DNA from: Liolophura sinensis
Lineage: Eukaryota; Mollusca; Polyplacophora; Chitonida; Chitonidae
DNA: 64,000 nucleotides
NCBI RefSeq assembly: GCF_032854445.1
Contig: NC_088295.1
Span: forward strand, 91,195,805-91,259,804
Direction of reading: 5' to 3'
The notes under the pieces were generated by a model. That model was not told the origin of the DNA. It did not search any database and saw only the letters and a list, made by a program, of their open reading frames with translations. Numbering within the stretch: the first letter of the stretch is position 1; each line of letters opens with the position of its first letter. Made by a program: the position numbers and the translations under genes. This document shows positions 46,201 through 58,293 of the stretch, one piece after another.

Positions 46201-49200
46201 AACTTTCTTAAAGCTGTCATTGGGGAAAATTTCACTCATTGTGTCCACTTTCACCTCGTATCAAATTATATGAGCTTAGTTTTCAATACTATAATTACAG
46301 AAATAGTTTTAAGTATGGCATATGACATGTATTAGCAAGATAAGTATAAGTATAATTGATTGGTTGATTGGTTTTTTATTCACCAATATACCATATTAAT
46401 CGTACTGAGGTTTACTGATATATTATAATATTGGCGGAAATAAAGCTCCACAGAGCTTGCTCTAACCCAACACAGTATTAATTAATAATGATGACGGTAA
46501 TGGCGAATCATATAGTATGGATGACAGACGACAGTTGTTCTATCTGTAAAGCAATATGAAACAAAACATCTGTAAAGCAATATGAAACAAAACAAGATCC
46601 ATGTGCATGATCCATATATGTAACTGAGCAAACACTTCATAATAACCAAATGTTGTAGGAGTTCAGATTTTAATTTTGATTGAAACGGAGATGTAGAAGA
46701 CACACTGATTTATGTTGATAAGTTATTATGTTTTCAATGCGTGTGCTAAAAACAATACTCTTTTTTAATTTTACTTCAGATGCAGGAATTAGGTCACCCT
46801 CCTAAAGACATTGTGGGAGAAATGGTGAGTGGGTTCTGAGCTGGAGCACAATTTCTAATGACAAAACAAAAAATAATAACCACAATCAGCAGTATCAATA
46901 TCAGTGAGCTTGCTACAGATATCTTCAAATATGGTATCAACAAATATTAATAAGGAATTCTGCTTTAGATCTCGTGCGTTTGCATTCAGATTGGTGCACT
47001 TCTGTACACCATCAAAATTTCAGTGGAGCACATTTTCTATGTTAGCTGCACCATGCAGCTCTATAAGTCCCTCGCTGTCTGTCCGTTTGTCAGTCTATCT
47101 GTACATGGAGGAGGTATAGAAGGAGGCACATCTCTGGTTCTGCAAAATGCTAAGTGTACTTTGCCCACATAGCAGAACTGAAACTTTGCTTCATCAGGGG
47201 ATTAACACTGTCTGGCTCTCGCTAGATCATTGAGTATCCATACTCGAGACAAATAGCTTTCAGCGCATGGTGAAAGATACTCAACGTGCGTCAAAACAGA
47301 ATAATGAAGACAAGGTACAGTATGTATTAACAAATGGGATGTCAGACCACTTTGATTCAATTATTGCAACAGATGATGTTGGCATTGCAGCAGAAGAAAT
47401 TGGTTGTTTTGTTGGGAATATCATGTTTAAAGGCAAATTACATTTGAAAACAAAAAACATACTGTATAGGAGTATGGCATAAAACAGCAATCAGATAACA
47501 TACTACCTGAATGGTAATGACCACACATATGAATAACAACTTCCGATTTATTACAATTGCAACATTTCGATGTAAACTTTTCCAGCAGATGAAGGCACCA
47601 CCTACACATACTTTAGTAGGAAATATGGCTATTGCCCGCAACTTGCTGATGGTCAACATGAGTTTTGAATCGGTGAAATATTCCTGAGTACGACGTAAAA
47701 CACAAATAAAATAATACGGTGACCATAATTTTAACATGTGCAGACTCTGGGTAGCCGTCTTTATTAATATAAACAGTATACCATTGTGAAGAAATGTGAT
47801 TTTATAATACTCAAACATAACCACTTTTGGATAGTTTTGAAAAAGACCCATGTATTTGAAGTGGACTCTTTTCTCAATGGCAGCTCCATACGAATGAATG
47901 CCCTCTGGAAAACACAACCATCATATGATGCCAGCCTGTGAAAAAGACGAAAATGTATGCGATTGAGCTCAATAAATATGTGTATAAATATATCTTTTCA
48001 TGGAATAGCCCTATTGATTTTTAGTTTAAGTATAAGCATATTGAGGGTCCTTATAAAACCAGATCACATATTCGTACATAATATTGTACATAGTACAATG
48101 AATGCTATGTGGCCAAACGAGGTCGTATCATTGAACTGACCGTGCATGTTGTGCCTCTGTCTTTTAATATCTTCCATTCAATTAAGTGCTGGGCATCCTA
48201 CAAGTATCTTTTAACACGGTCCATTCAGTTCAGTGCTGGGCATCCTACATGTATCTTTTAACGCTGTCCATTCAGTTAAGTGCTGGGCATCCTACATCTA
48301 TCTTTTAACATGGGCCATTCAGTTAAGTGCTGGGCATCCTACATGTATCTTTTAACATGGGCCATTCAGTTAAGTGCTGGGCATCCTACATGTATCTTTA
48401 AATATGGGCCATTCAGTTAAGTGCTGGGCATCCTACATGTATCTTTTAACACGGTCCATTCAGTTAAGTGCTAGGCATCCTTCATGTATCTTTTAACACG
48501 GTTCATTCAGTTAAGTGCTGGGCATCCTCCATGTATCTTTAAACATGGGCCATTCAGTGAAAGGCTGGACATCCTACATGTATCTTTAAACATGGGCCAT
48601 TCAGTTAAGTGCTGGGCATCCTACATGTATCTTTAAATATGGGCCATTCAGTTAAGTGCTGGGCATCCTACATGTATCTTTTAACACGGTCCATTCAGTT
48701 AAGTGCTAGGCATCCTTCATGTATCTTTTAACACGGTTCATTCAGTTAAGTGCTGGGCATCCTCCATGTATCTTTAAACATGGGCCATTCAGTGAAGTGC
48801 TGGACATCCTACATGTATCTTTAAACATGGGCCATTCAGTTAAGTGCTGGGCATCCTACATGTATCTTTAAACATAGGCCATTCAATTAAGTGCTAGGCA
48901 TCCTACAAGTATCTTTTAACACAGTCCATTCAGTTCAGTGCTGGGCATCCTACATGTATCTTTTAACACGGTCCATTCAATTAAGTGCTGGGCATCCTAC
49001 ATATATCTTTTAACACGGTCTATTTAGTTAAGTGCTGGGCATCCTACATGTATGTTTAAATATGCGCCATTCAGTTAAGTGCTGGGCATCCTACATGTAT
49101 CTTTTAACACGGTCCATTCAGTTAAGTGCTGGACATCCTACTTGTATCTTTAAACATGGGCCATTCAGTTAAGTGCTGGGCATCCTACATGTATCTTTTA

Positions 49201-52200
49201 ACACGGTCCATTCAGTTAAGTACTAGGCATCCTTCATGTATCTTTTAACACGGTCCATTCAGTTAAGTGCTGGGCATCCTCCATGTATCTTTAAACATGG
49301 GCCATTCAGTGAAGTGCTGGACATCCTACATGTATCTTTAAACATGGGCCATTCAGTGAAGTGCTGGGCATCCTACATGTATCTTTAAACATGGGCCATT
49401 CAGTTAAGTGCTGGACATCCTACATGTATCTTTAAAAACGGGCCTTTCAATTAAGTGCTGGGCATCCTACATGTCTTTTTCAAAATGGACCATTCAGTTA
49501 AGTGCTGGACATCCTACATGTATTTTTGACGTGGACCATTCAGTTAAGTGCTGGACATCCTACATGTATCTTTAAACATGGACCATTCAGTTAAGTGCTG
49601 GACATCGTACATGTATTTTTTAAAATGGACCATTCAGTTAAGTGCTGGACATCTTACATGTACTTTTTTAAAATGGACCATTCAGTTAAGCGCTGGGCAT
49701 CCTACATGTATTTTTGACATGGGCCATTCAGTTAAGTGCTGGACATCCTACATGTATCTTTGACATGGGCCATTCAGTTAAGTGCTGGACATCTTACATG
49801 TATTTTTGACATGGACCATTCAGTTAAGTGCTGGACATCCTACATGTATTTTTGACATGGACCATTCAGTTAAGTGCTGGACATCCTACATGTATTTTTG
49901 ATATGGACCATTCAGTTAAGTGCTGGACATCCTACATGTATCTTTAAACATGGACCATTCAGTTAAGTGCTGGACATCGTACATGTATTTTTTAAAATGG
50001 ACCATTCAGTTAAGTGCTGGACATCGTACATGTATTTTTGACATGGACCATTCAGTTAAGTGCTGGACATCCTACATGTATGTTTAAACATGGACCATTC
50101 AGTTAAGTGCTGGACATCCTACATGTATTTTTTAAAATGGACCATTCAGTTAAGTGCTGGACATCGTACATGTGTTTTTTAAAATGGACCATTCAGTTAA
50201 GTGCTGGACATCCTACATGTATCTTTGACATGGACCATTCAGTTAAGTGCTGCACATCGTACATGCATTTTTTAAAATGGACCATTCAGTTAAGTGCTGG
50301 ACATCGTACATGTATTTTTTAAAATGGACCATTCAGTTAAGTGCTGGACATCGTACATGTATTTTTGGCATGGACCATTCGGTTAAGTGCTGGACATCCT
50401 ACATGTATCTTTGACATGGACCATTCAGTTAAGTGCTGGGCATCGTACATGCATTTTTTAAAATGGACCATTCAGTTAAGTGCCGGACATCGTACATGTA
50501 TTTTTGACATGGACCATTCAGTTAAGTGCTGGATATCCTACATGTATTTTTAACATGGGCCATTCAGTTAAGTGCTGGACATCGTACATGTATTTTTTAA
50601 AATGGACCATTCAGTTAAGTGCTGGACATCCTACATGTATTTTTGACATGGGCCATTCAGTTAAGTGCTGGACATCCTACATGTATCTTTGACGTGGACC
50701 ATTCAGTTAAGTGTTGGACATCCTACATGTATTTTTAACACGGTCCATTTAGTTAAGTGCTGGACATCCTACATGTATTTTTGACATGGACCATTCAGTT
50801 AAGTGTGGACATCCTACATGTATTTTTGACATGGACCATTCAGTTAAGTGCTGGACATTGTACATTTATATTTGACATGGGCCATTCAGTTAAGTGCTGG
50901 ACATCCTACATGTATCTTTGATGTGGACCATTCAGTTAAGTGCTGGACATCCTACATGTATTTTTAACACGGTCCATTTAGTTAAGTGCTGGACATCCTA
51001 CATGTATTTTTGACATGGACCGTTCAGTTAAGTGCTGGACATCCTACATGTATCTTTGACATGGGCCATTCAGTTAAGTGCTGGACATTGTACATGTATT
51101 TTTGACATGGACCATTCAGTTAAGTGCTGGACATCGTACATGTATTTTTAACATGGGCCATTCAGTTAAGTGCTGGACATCGTACATGTATTTTTTAAAA
51201 TGGACCATTCAGTTAAGTGCTGGACATCCTACATGTATTTTTGACATGGACCATTCAGTTAAGTGTTGGACATCCTACATGTATTTTTAACACGGTCCAT
51301 TTAGTTAAGTGCTGGACATCCTACATGTATCTTTGACGTGGACCATTCAGTTAAGTGTTGGACATCCTACATGTATTTTTAACACGGTCCATTTAGTTAA
51401 GTGCTGGACATCCTACATGTATTTTTGACATGGACCATTCAGTTAAGTGCTGGACATCCTACATGTATTTTTGACATGGACCATTCAGTTAAGTGCTGGA
51501 CATTGTACATTTATATTTGACATGGACCATTCAGTTAAGTGCTGGACATCTTACATGTATTTTTGACATGGGCCATTCAGTTAAGTGCTGGACATCCTAC
51601 ATGTATCTTTGACGTGGACCATTCAGTTAAGTGCTGGACATCCTACATGTGTTTTTAACACGGTCCATTCAGTTAAGTGCTGGACATCCTACATGTATTT
51701 TTGACATGGACCGTTCAGTTAAGTGCTGGACATCCTACATGTATCTTTGACATGGGCCATTCAGTTAAGTGCTGGACATTGTACATGTATTTTTGACATG
51801 GACCATTCAGTTAAGTGCTGCACATCGTACATGTATCTTTGACATGAACCATTCAGTTAAGTGCTGGACATCCTACATGTATCTTTGACATGGGCCATTC
51901 AGTTAAGTGCTGGACATCCTACATGTATCTTTGACATGGGCCATCCAGTTAAGTGCTGGACATCCTACATGTATCTTTGACATGGACCATTCAGTTAAGT
52001 GCTGGACATTGTACATGTATTTTTGGACATGGACCATTCAGTTAAGTGCTGGACATCGTACATGTAGGCCATTCACTGAGCAAGAGACCTACATGGAAAA
52101 CATCACACAGTGTCACAGATTTTTGCATAATTTGCATTTGTTATAAGATAATTTTTTATCATTGCTTTTCAGGCTCCTGGGTTGGAATTTGATGAGAATG

Positions 52201-52244
52201 GCGTTCCTAAGCTACCCACGCCAGAGCAGTGTTGTGTTATGTGA
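40257..52244 (+). CDS. PEX19: Peroxisomal biogenesis factor 19
   Basis: PEX19 binds newly made peroxisomal membrane proteins in the cytosol and delivers them to PEX3. Eight coding exons: 40257-40404, 41949-42031, 42488-42704, 43147-43253, 44707-44868, 45771-45947, 46780-46824 and 52173-52244, giving about 336 aa. Matches to vertebrate PEX19 are the acidic N-terminal LYALLDSALADFDS, QQEALFNELF, QQEFAAALAQALSGMAQNA, MSEEEMLRSLSGLGLG, NLLSKEVLYPSLKEISEKYPKWL, the FEKILDLMQQMQELGHPPKDI helix and a C-terminal CCVM farnesylation (CaaX) box, CLIM in human. The start could also be the in-frame ATG at 40209. The exon 3 donor is chosen by phase (GTCAGG, weak). Exon 4 has two in-frame acceptors 18 nt apart (after 43146 or 43164), so six residues are optional. 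The CaaX exon is separated from the rest by a 5.3-kb intron. Confidence 0.95.
41577..41732 (-). mobile_element. Family A SINE with internal deletion, PEX19 intron 1
   Basis: Tail TTTATTTGATTGGTTTTTAT at the left; body AGAATATTTCACTTATACAA; head GACCCCTGGGTCATTGCGC and a degraded A box. The GGGTTTCC-to-TACG part of the body is missing. Confidence 0.82.
43425..44565. repeat. 67-bp minisatellite in PEX19 intron 4
   Basis: About 17 nearly identical copies of a 67-bp unit containing ATGTCGGTAGATGGCTCATG, ACTCATTACTGTCATAGTG and GTTGATAACTTTGGTTAAC. A variant reading CAATTACTCATT recurs at intervals of 5 or 6 units (335-405 bp), so blocks of units have been copied together. Low divergence implies recent expansion. 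Confidence 0.95.
45411..45728 (+). mobile_element. SINE family B, PEX19 intron 5, good reference copy
   Basis: Head CAGTGGCCTAATGGTTAGAG, CGTCTCGAAGTTGAGAGATC, body TATAATGTGACTGGG and CTTCGACATAATATTTCATTG, tail TTGTTAAGTACAATGTTAAA followed by ACATGCAT-type repeats. It ends about 40 bp before exon 6. Confidence 0.9.
46060..46105. repeat. GGAT/GGGT simple repeat
   Basis: Short G-rich tetranucleotide run (GGATGGGTGGATGG) in PEX19 intron 6. Confidence 0.85.
47668..47716 (+). mobile_element. Family A SINE tail fragment, PEX19 intron 7
   Basis: GTGAAATATTCCTGAGTACG and ACGTAAAACACAAATAAAAT match the last ~50 bp of family A. Confidence 0.7.
48155..52066. repeat. 3.9-kb 46/47-bp minisatellite in PEX19 intron 7
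   Basis: About 84 tandem copies of a unit containing CCATTCAGTTAAGTGCTGGA and CATCCTACATGTATTTTT. Each unit holds the palindrome TACATGTA. Copies in the left third carry CTTTTAACACGG or CTTTAAACATGGG joints; the right two thirds carry TTTTTGACATGGA or TTTTTTAAAATGGA, so the array is zoned. Multi-unit blocks recur, for example about 48370-48545 and 48600-48770. The period is mostly 46, not a multiple of three, so the ~70-aa open frames inside it are by-products. Confidence 0.96.
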
Positions 52245-53059
52245 AGCTGTTTCTGTGATAACAGTTCACTTGTGCCTCTCCTCCCCTCCTCCTCCCACTT
52301 CCCTGTTCCTGCCTGACTGAAGCTGTCTTCAAGTTCACAGAACAATGCATGGTTCAGACATGCTATGGAGGTTTGCTGGATGCATCACTTTGTGTATGGC
52401 AGAACTGGGATGACCTGTATTTACATGGGACAAACCAGTTACCATGGCAACCTCCTGCTATCATGGATTTTGATACCATATATTGGTGTTTATCTGTGCA
52501 ATTGTCTACCAACAATGGATGGCCTGTGGTTAGTTATAAAAGACTATAGGGCAGACAGGAGATCTGGGAAAAAACCTCGTGTGAGCCATGATCGTGAAAT
52601 TGACGTTGAAAGTAAGAATTGCTGCAAAATCTTTTGGAAGACTTGTTTTTAAGCTTGAGCAACTGTATACAGCACAAGCTGTATGACTGTGTCTACGTAT
52701 GGCTGCTATGTGAAACAGTGGATTGCTGAGTGTTTCTAGATGAAGAGCAGACAAATTTAATGTTACACTTTTCATTTTAAGAGCAGCTACTGAAATTTAA
52801 AATGGGATATGATATTACTGATTTGGCTTTATCATGAAAACATGTCGCTTTTAAAGCATCTCAAGATAATAATTGTTAAAAGCTTACAGGCAGCTGTTAT
52901 AAATTCTGATGATTTAATATGAATTTAAAATCAGAACAGATCCGGCTTGATTCCCGAGGTGTCTTAATTGTTCATTGCGAGAAAATATATGTACTCTGGA
53001 AACGCTGTTCATTTAAATCATTGTACATATTAGTCACATATAGCTATGGTAAAATTGTG

Positions 53060-53065
53060 AATAAA
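53060..53065 (+). terminator. Probable polyadenylation signal of PEX19
   Basis: AATAAA about 820 bp after the PEX19 stop, in a 3' region with no other feature. Confidence 0.5.
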
Positions 53066-53219
53066 CTTTGTCTACCTGTTTTAAGCAAGTTTTTTATGGA
53101 CTCATGCCACTACATGAGCATTCGCCGACATGTACAGGGAATACTAGTGTTTTTAGATTCAATACTGTTATGTATGTACTAATTACTTAGCGGAAAATCA
53201 AATCCTGTAACCAAATGTG

Positions 53220-53700
53220 AAGTTTAAACGGTGTATGAAACGCTTGGTTTTTTACTTCTTGATATGAATATAAAATGTGGCCTAACATAAAAAAAGTACA
53301 AAAAACTTCTAGGCATTCTTATTGGGGCGTAAAAAAAATTTTTAAACCACAGTTTCCTCCAACCCCAGCACTCAGAAAATTGAGTGCCGTGCTGTGATGA
53401 CGTCAACTGTGATGGCTGTCAAAACAACGTAGCTGGAGGGAGAGCCTGAATAGGTGGCGCAAAGCAGGTCCTGACTTCCAGTATGTTAACTGATGACGTC
53501 ATTTCGGATATCACTGATAGAAAATGTGTATCAAACGGAGGGGTTGTTGCAAAATATGTCTAAAGTATGAAATGTTTTTCTTTTTTTCTTTCTTTTGGAA
53601 TATCTTTTTTAATTTTCCCTCAAACCATAGTCTTTGTTATGAAGTACCTATTCGTATGTCCTTCAAGACTCCATACAGGCATTGCTTACTAGATTTGGGC
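53220..53700 (+). repeat. Unclassified dispersed repeat, copy 2
   Basis: Counterpart of 28280-28640 with the same block order (TTGGGGCGTAAAAA, GATGACGTCATTTC, GGAGGGGTTGTT, then T-rich sequence). It contains about 120 bp not seen in copy 1 (about 53345-53470), including a CAGCACTCAGAAAATTGAGTG dyad-like segment. Confidence 0.6.
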
Positions 53701-53858
53701 CTGGCTGCTAAACAGCCACATGTACATGTATATGCTGGTGACATAAATGTAAGTCATAAGTACTCCTTTTCCTCTTCATCCGAATACAAAGATAACCCTT
53801 ATGGTTGTGCTTCTCTGTTCATTCACTTGCTTGGCTTTGTTGGCAATAATTAAGAAAT

Positions 53859-53973
53859 AATGTTCGCGTCAGGGTAAATTTTAGGTCGTAGGCTTCGCCT
53901 TCGACCTAAAATATAAACTCTTCCACATCGATTTGATGTAAAACTACCGTTAGACTACCCTGACGCGAACATT
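53859..53973. mobile_element. 115-bp nested inverted-repeat element
   Basis: AATGTTCGCGTCAGGGTA (53859-53876) is exactly complementary to TACCCTGACGCGAACATT (53956-53973). Just inside the left arm is a second perfect hairpin, ATTTTAGGTCG (53878-53888) with CGACCTAAAAT (53902-53912). Too small to code for anything; it looks like a foldback/MITE element or a structured regulatory site. Confidence 0.7.
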
Positions 53974-53979
53974 TTCTTC

Positions 53980-54924
53980 TATTCTATTACCTTGGTAGAA
54001 GCAAAATGTATTCGTAATTATAACAAAAAGGCTATTGCGGTGTAGATTAACAGCATAAAACGCCCCCAATTTCACTGACACGTTGTTATCGTCCAACCGA
54101 ACGTTCTAAAGGGGCGTGACCTAATTCTGGACGAAACCATGATGTTCTTTTACAAGGGGTGTTAAAATGCGATGCTAAATATTATGGACGTGCTTCACGA
54201 CTAGAATGGAATAATAAAAAGAATACGTTTGTTTCTCGAAAACAATTCCGACTATAAAATATAGCACTTTAAAGTAAAACATCTGCAGGGTTGTTTTCAT
54301 ATTGTCCTGCTTTCAGCTAAGACGCTGTTATCAGGGTGGGCTTCGGTAAGACAGGCACGGCGTCAAACAGCGACAAACACTGACAGTGAGCCGGAGAGGT
54401 CGCTCGTTGCTGGCAGCGAGAGTTCGGGCAGGTCAAAAGTTTTCCCAGACTCTGTCTGGCAGAGCTAAAGGAGCTGGAAACCTCTGGCATCAGCAAAACG
54501 ACAACAAAAGTGGGCAGTTCAACTGTTTGAAATATTGTAACGCTTCAGTTTACATTTTTAATTCAATATTAATTTCTCAGCATATGTTGATAAATAACAA
54601 AACAATAAAAACATCACATATATGTGTTTATGCTTATTATAAGTAAGCAAATAAATATATTATAATTTATATGTTGAAGGTATCATGAAAATAAATATGA
54701 TTTGCGTTTATTGTATTGTGAAATACAATGGATGGCTATCACAATTTAAATTTGTAATGACGCAATCTGTACAAAGTTATATGTACATTAAACCAGCCCC
54801 GTGCACATGTTTCACTCAGTGCGCCGTACCAGCTACGTAAAATATACACGTCACACTCATGCATAAAGGTCACATGATGTACCAAATTTGAAGATCTGGG
54901 TCAACGGCAATATATTGGCGGCAG
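53980..54924. other. Intergenic, no supported gene
   Basis: A moderately CpG-containing stretch at about 54340-54510 holds an open frame beginning MSRRGRSLLAARVRAG, but from a GTG and without a recognisable domain. Not called. Confidence 0.4.
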
Positions 54925-55827
54925 TCAGACAATAGCGTTCGCAGAGAGAAAACATGAGTAAACGGACTGAACATTGTGGATAAAAAAAAAAAACAGTTTA
55001 ACTCGGATAAACATCCAACAAGGATTTGGAGTTGAAAAGGACGATGTGCAGCCAGTCTGCTTTCCAGAGGATGTGAAGTTGATGTGAACTCTGCTGTTAT
55101 TTATTGTTGCATTGTTGAACAGCCCTCCAAAACTTTGAGGCGTGACTGAAAACTGGGATTTTGCCATTTGGATTGTATTGCTATTGTTGTGTGTAACATT
55201 ACAGTCGACAGCGTCGGGCATTTGCACTGGGAGTGGCGTGACTGACATGGGAGTATTTTCACTCAACGGCATTTTCACTTTCAGCATTTTCTGATAACAC
55301 ACTTGAAGCATGCAGGATAATGGTGCTTTCACGGCGTTTTGAAACGGACGGTTTGGTGACATAACTCCCTACACTGGATTCATTGCGGTGGCCTGTCACA
55401 GACATAACGTCCATCACAGAAACTTCGGCGTCAGCAAGAACTGTGGTTGTCGTAGCCCGGACGCAGTGATTCGTGTACCGGCGGCTAAGTTTTGCATCGC
55501 GAAAAATATCAGACATCATGGATCCGATCTTTTTAGACCCATTGGTTGATTGCCATACCATGGTTTGTGGTCAACTGAGACGTTTAGGAGATTCCGCTGA
55601 AAGAAAGACTCACAGGAAGACTTATCATGTCCGTATGTAAAAAAAAAACATTTCTTGAAACCATTACTAGCTCTTATTGTGTAGCATTCAAACGTCCCTA
55701 TGGGCTTAAAAACATCTGTAACTTGATACTTTTCTCCTTTAAAATAAACGTTCGCTTCGACAGAAAAAATCGCCATTTTGTTTCTTTGTTTATATTTGTC
55801 GTCTGCTTTATTCAATGTAAACAACAA
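54925..55827 (-). pseudogene. Broken Crypton-type (DUF3504) tyrosine recombinase
   Basis: Minus-strand fragments in different frames match the recombinase-like domain found in Crypton DNA transposons and in the ZMYM/QRICH1 family derived from them. They are ESFFQRN and PWYGNQPMG (within 55516-55827), then YTNHCVRATTTTVLADA, MSVTGHRNESSVGSY (within 55259-55561), then a tail resembling the usual Asn-rich C-terminus, PQSFGGLFNNATINNS (within 54925-55362). The catalytic pattern is visible: H-x-x-R, G-H and the tyrosine of SSVGSY. At least two frameshifts separate the blocks and the N-terminal half is absent, so it is a relic. It is probably a transposon remnant, though a decayed host paralogue cannot be excluded. 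Confidence 0.78.
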
Positions 55828-56066
55828 CCTCTATCCACCCATGCAACGACGATAGACCCGTCCAGAAGTCAAACGCTTCTGTCGCGTGATGGGGGGTATC
55901 TAACGATGGAGATAATGTGCACTTGGCACAGAGCCAAGCATTGCGTTGTATGTAATAAAAAGGAATCGAAGGGTAATAGAATACCTGTCAGTTCTTTGGT
56001 ACATGTACACGTAACGTCGGTGAGCAGTATAATGTGTGCTACAGGTAGGATCCTCATCCGCTTCTG

Positions 56067-56105
56067 ACGGCACGGCGTTATACCCCAGGCACTCACTCAC
56101 TCACT
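56067..56105 (+). mobile_element. SINE family B tail fragment
   Basis: GACGGCACGGCGTTATACCC followed by CACTCACTCACTCACTC resembles the 3' end of family B. Confidence 0.5.
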
Positions 56106-57504
56106 CCGGTTCTGACTAAAGAATGCTTGATCTTGTGTAAACGAGACTACAAGTATACTAGTCGTGTATTTGATCCTGCTAATGCATCTGGTGGTATTCA
56201 AATGATATTCGTCTAAACCTGTCAACCTGTTCACAAAGAGGTACCTCGGTGACATGATTAAAATAATGTAAAAATGTTTTTACAATCAATAGTGTTTAAA
56301 TTTCTCTGACAAAGGAAAAGTTTTGGGTACAAGGTGTTGTTTGACGTAACAAACGCCTTATGGCCAGTTGTCGCTTTGTCGAGGCATAAAACATTGAATG
56401 TAAAATAGCGTGATTCTTTGGCTTTTGAGTCACAGCTTGATGAAGAGACAACACAACATTTTAGTGACAAAATGTCGCCTTTGGGTTACTATTTGTTTAC
56501 GTTGACGTTGCCATGACCGGAAAGCGATATTTTAAGTTAAATGTTGCGTTGTTGTATTATCGTGTTGTCGTCTTTTTAGAAACGACCAAGGCGCCAAAAT
56601 GACTTTTTACCTTAAAATGCCGTGTCTGTCTGAAAAGATGACAGCACAACAGTTAGCTTAATATTTAAGTAACTTCCGGTTTATGGATGACGAAAGAGTA
56701 TATCTCCAGTACAGACTTGGGGTCATTTTCCGGACACATAACTTGCGTTTATGGTGGGGCGAAACCAGGCAGAGAACAGGGAAAGTCAGATTAATGAGTA
56801 GAAGAAACTGGAGGGTCCCTAGATGGCAGGTACCTATTGGTTTACACAAGAAACACAGATAAATCATGCTGTATTCGTATGTATGGGTAGAAAATGTTGT
56901 GTATTCACCCAAGTTGCTTTGGTTACACAGGCATCATATTTTAGGCGTTCAAACCTATAGGCTGGAAACCCACACATTATTGTACTTCTCCAAACTTTAC
57001 AAATGTTTCCCAGCTAAAACCTTTAAAGCCATTCTTTTGAAACTTTGTCATCTTAAATTACACAATTCAAGTTGATGGACTGTAAAAATAAAATGGTTGC
57101 CCTAGGTCCTGGTGGCTATTAGATTATATGCAATTTCGTTGGAAAAAACTTCTCCAAAAAAGCTGATTCAACAGGCCTTATACTTACTCTGAAATGTTCA
57201 CCCAAGGTCTCTAAAAATTGTGTTTGTTTTTATTTGGATTCTTAATCAATTTTGGTTTCTGTGGTCATATTAATAGGTCGTGACCAATTGTTCAGTTATG
57301 TTCCATTTTCTTAGAAGGTTTACCCTAAAATAAGCCAAATTTGATAGATTTAAATTTAACTGTTTGCACTGAATCCGAATAGTATTTTCACTGAAAGTTT
57401 CACTTGAAATGGGGAAAAAAATCATAATGTTTTTTTTTTTTTTTTTTTTTTTTAAAACTCACACATGGCTTGAACATGTGATTTGGTTGTTACATGTCAT
57501 TGGA
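56106..57504. other. Intergenic, no supported feature
   Basis: Contains a poly(T) run at about 57429-57452. No gene or tRNA seen. Confidence 0.45.
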
Positions 57505-57575
57505 TATTTATTTGATTGGTGTTTTACGCCGTGTTCAAGAATATTTCAGTTATACGATGGCGTTGGCATTGAATA
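57505..57575 (-). mobile_element. Family A SINE tail fragment
   Basis: TATTTATTTGATTGGTGTTT, TACGCCGTGTTCAAGAATAT and TTCAGTTATACGATGGCG match the tail side. The rest is missing. Confidence 0.8.
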
Positions 57576-58037
57576 AGTTCATATCCAATGTCTATCAAAT
57601 ACATAGTTTTCATCCTATTTTCTTATATCCGCCATTTTGAAAAGGTCACATTTTGACATATAGAATAAAAAAGACTGTAAAAGTTAGAATGATGCGACCT
57701 GCAGTAAGCTGTAGCCCGTGCTCTCTCATTTTATACGTATCTACACATGGGTTGAACTACGACCAGTATTTTTGTTCTACAGATTTTTATTAATGAAGCT
57801 AACTTTACCTGGTAGGGTAAAAGTTTAATCTTTTAATGTCGGTTCACCTTGCTATGTGTTTTACCTTGGCCTTTGCATTATAGATTCGATCACACATTGA
57901 TCTGCAATTTGCATTATGCGATATATCTTATGCCGGAAAATCAGTTTTAACGAACCGGATGTGACATCATTAAAACCGAAATTGACCATACCTCCTTTTC
58001 AAGTCATACTACAAAAATGTGGGTGATACCAACTATA

Positions 58038-58293
58038 CGCTCAAAAAGATAATCGGTTAAATTTAACAGAAATTTCTCTTGTCTGACTGATGCTAGAATG
58101 TATATTTCTGTTGGATCAGATTATTCTATTAGATTTAACACACACATTCTATTAATTCGTTATAATAAAGATTCTATTAGAAAACAGAATATTATGTTGA
58201 ATATGACAGAATATAGTGTCATAACAGAATACATTCTAACATTACTCAGATAACAGACTTTATGTTAAAATTAACAGAATATTTTTTTGAGTG
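58038..58293. mobile_element. 256-bp MITE flanked by TA
   Basis: The ends CGCTCAAAAAGATA and TATTTTTTTGAGTG are imperfect inverted repeats, with TA on both outer sides, as expected for a Tc1/mariner-type target duplication. The interior is AT-rich, non-coding, and full of ACAGAAT-like words in both orientations. Confidence 0.65.

Noticed and set aside
48155-52066. CRISPR-like array of regular units
   Set aside because: Units are contiguous without unique spacers and lie in a eukaryotic intron.
49548-52146. Series of ~70-codon open frames in PEX19 intron 7
   Set aside because: They come from a 46-bp repeat that cycles through all three frames and are located inside an intron.
55869-56100. 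Minus-strand open frames of 66-75 codons
   Set aside because: They begin in the (CACT)n SINE-tail remnant, lack any domain and overlap each other in two frames.
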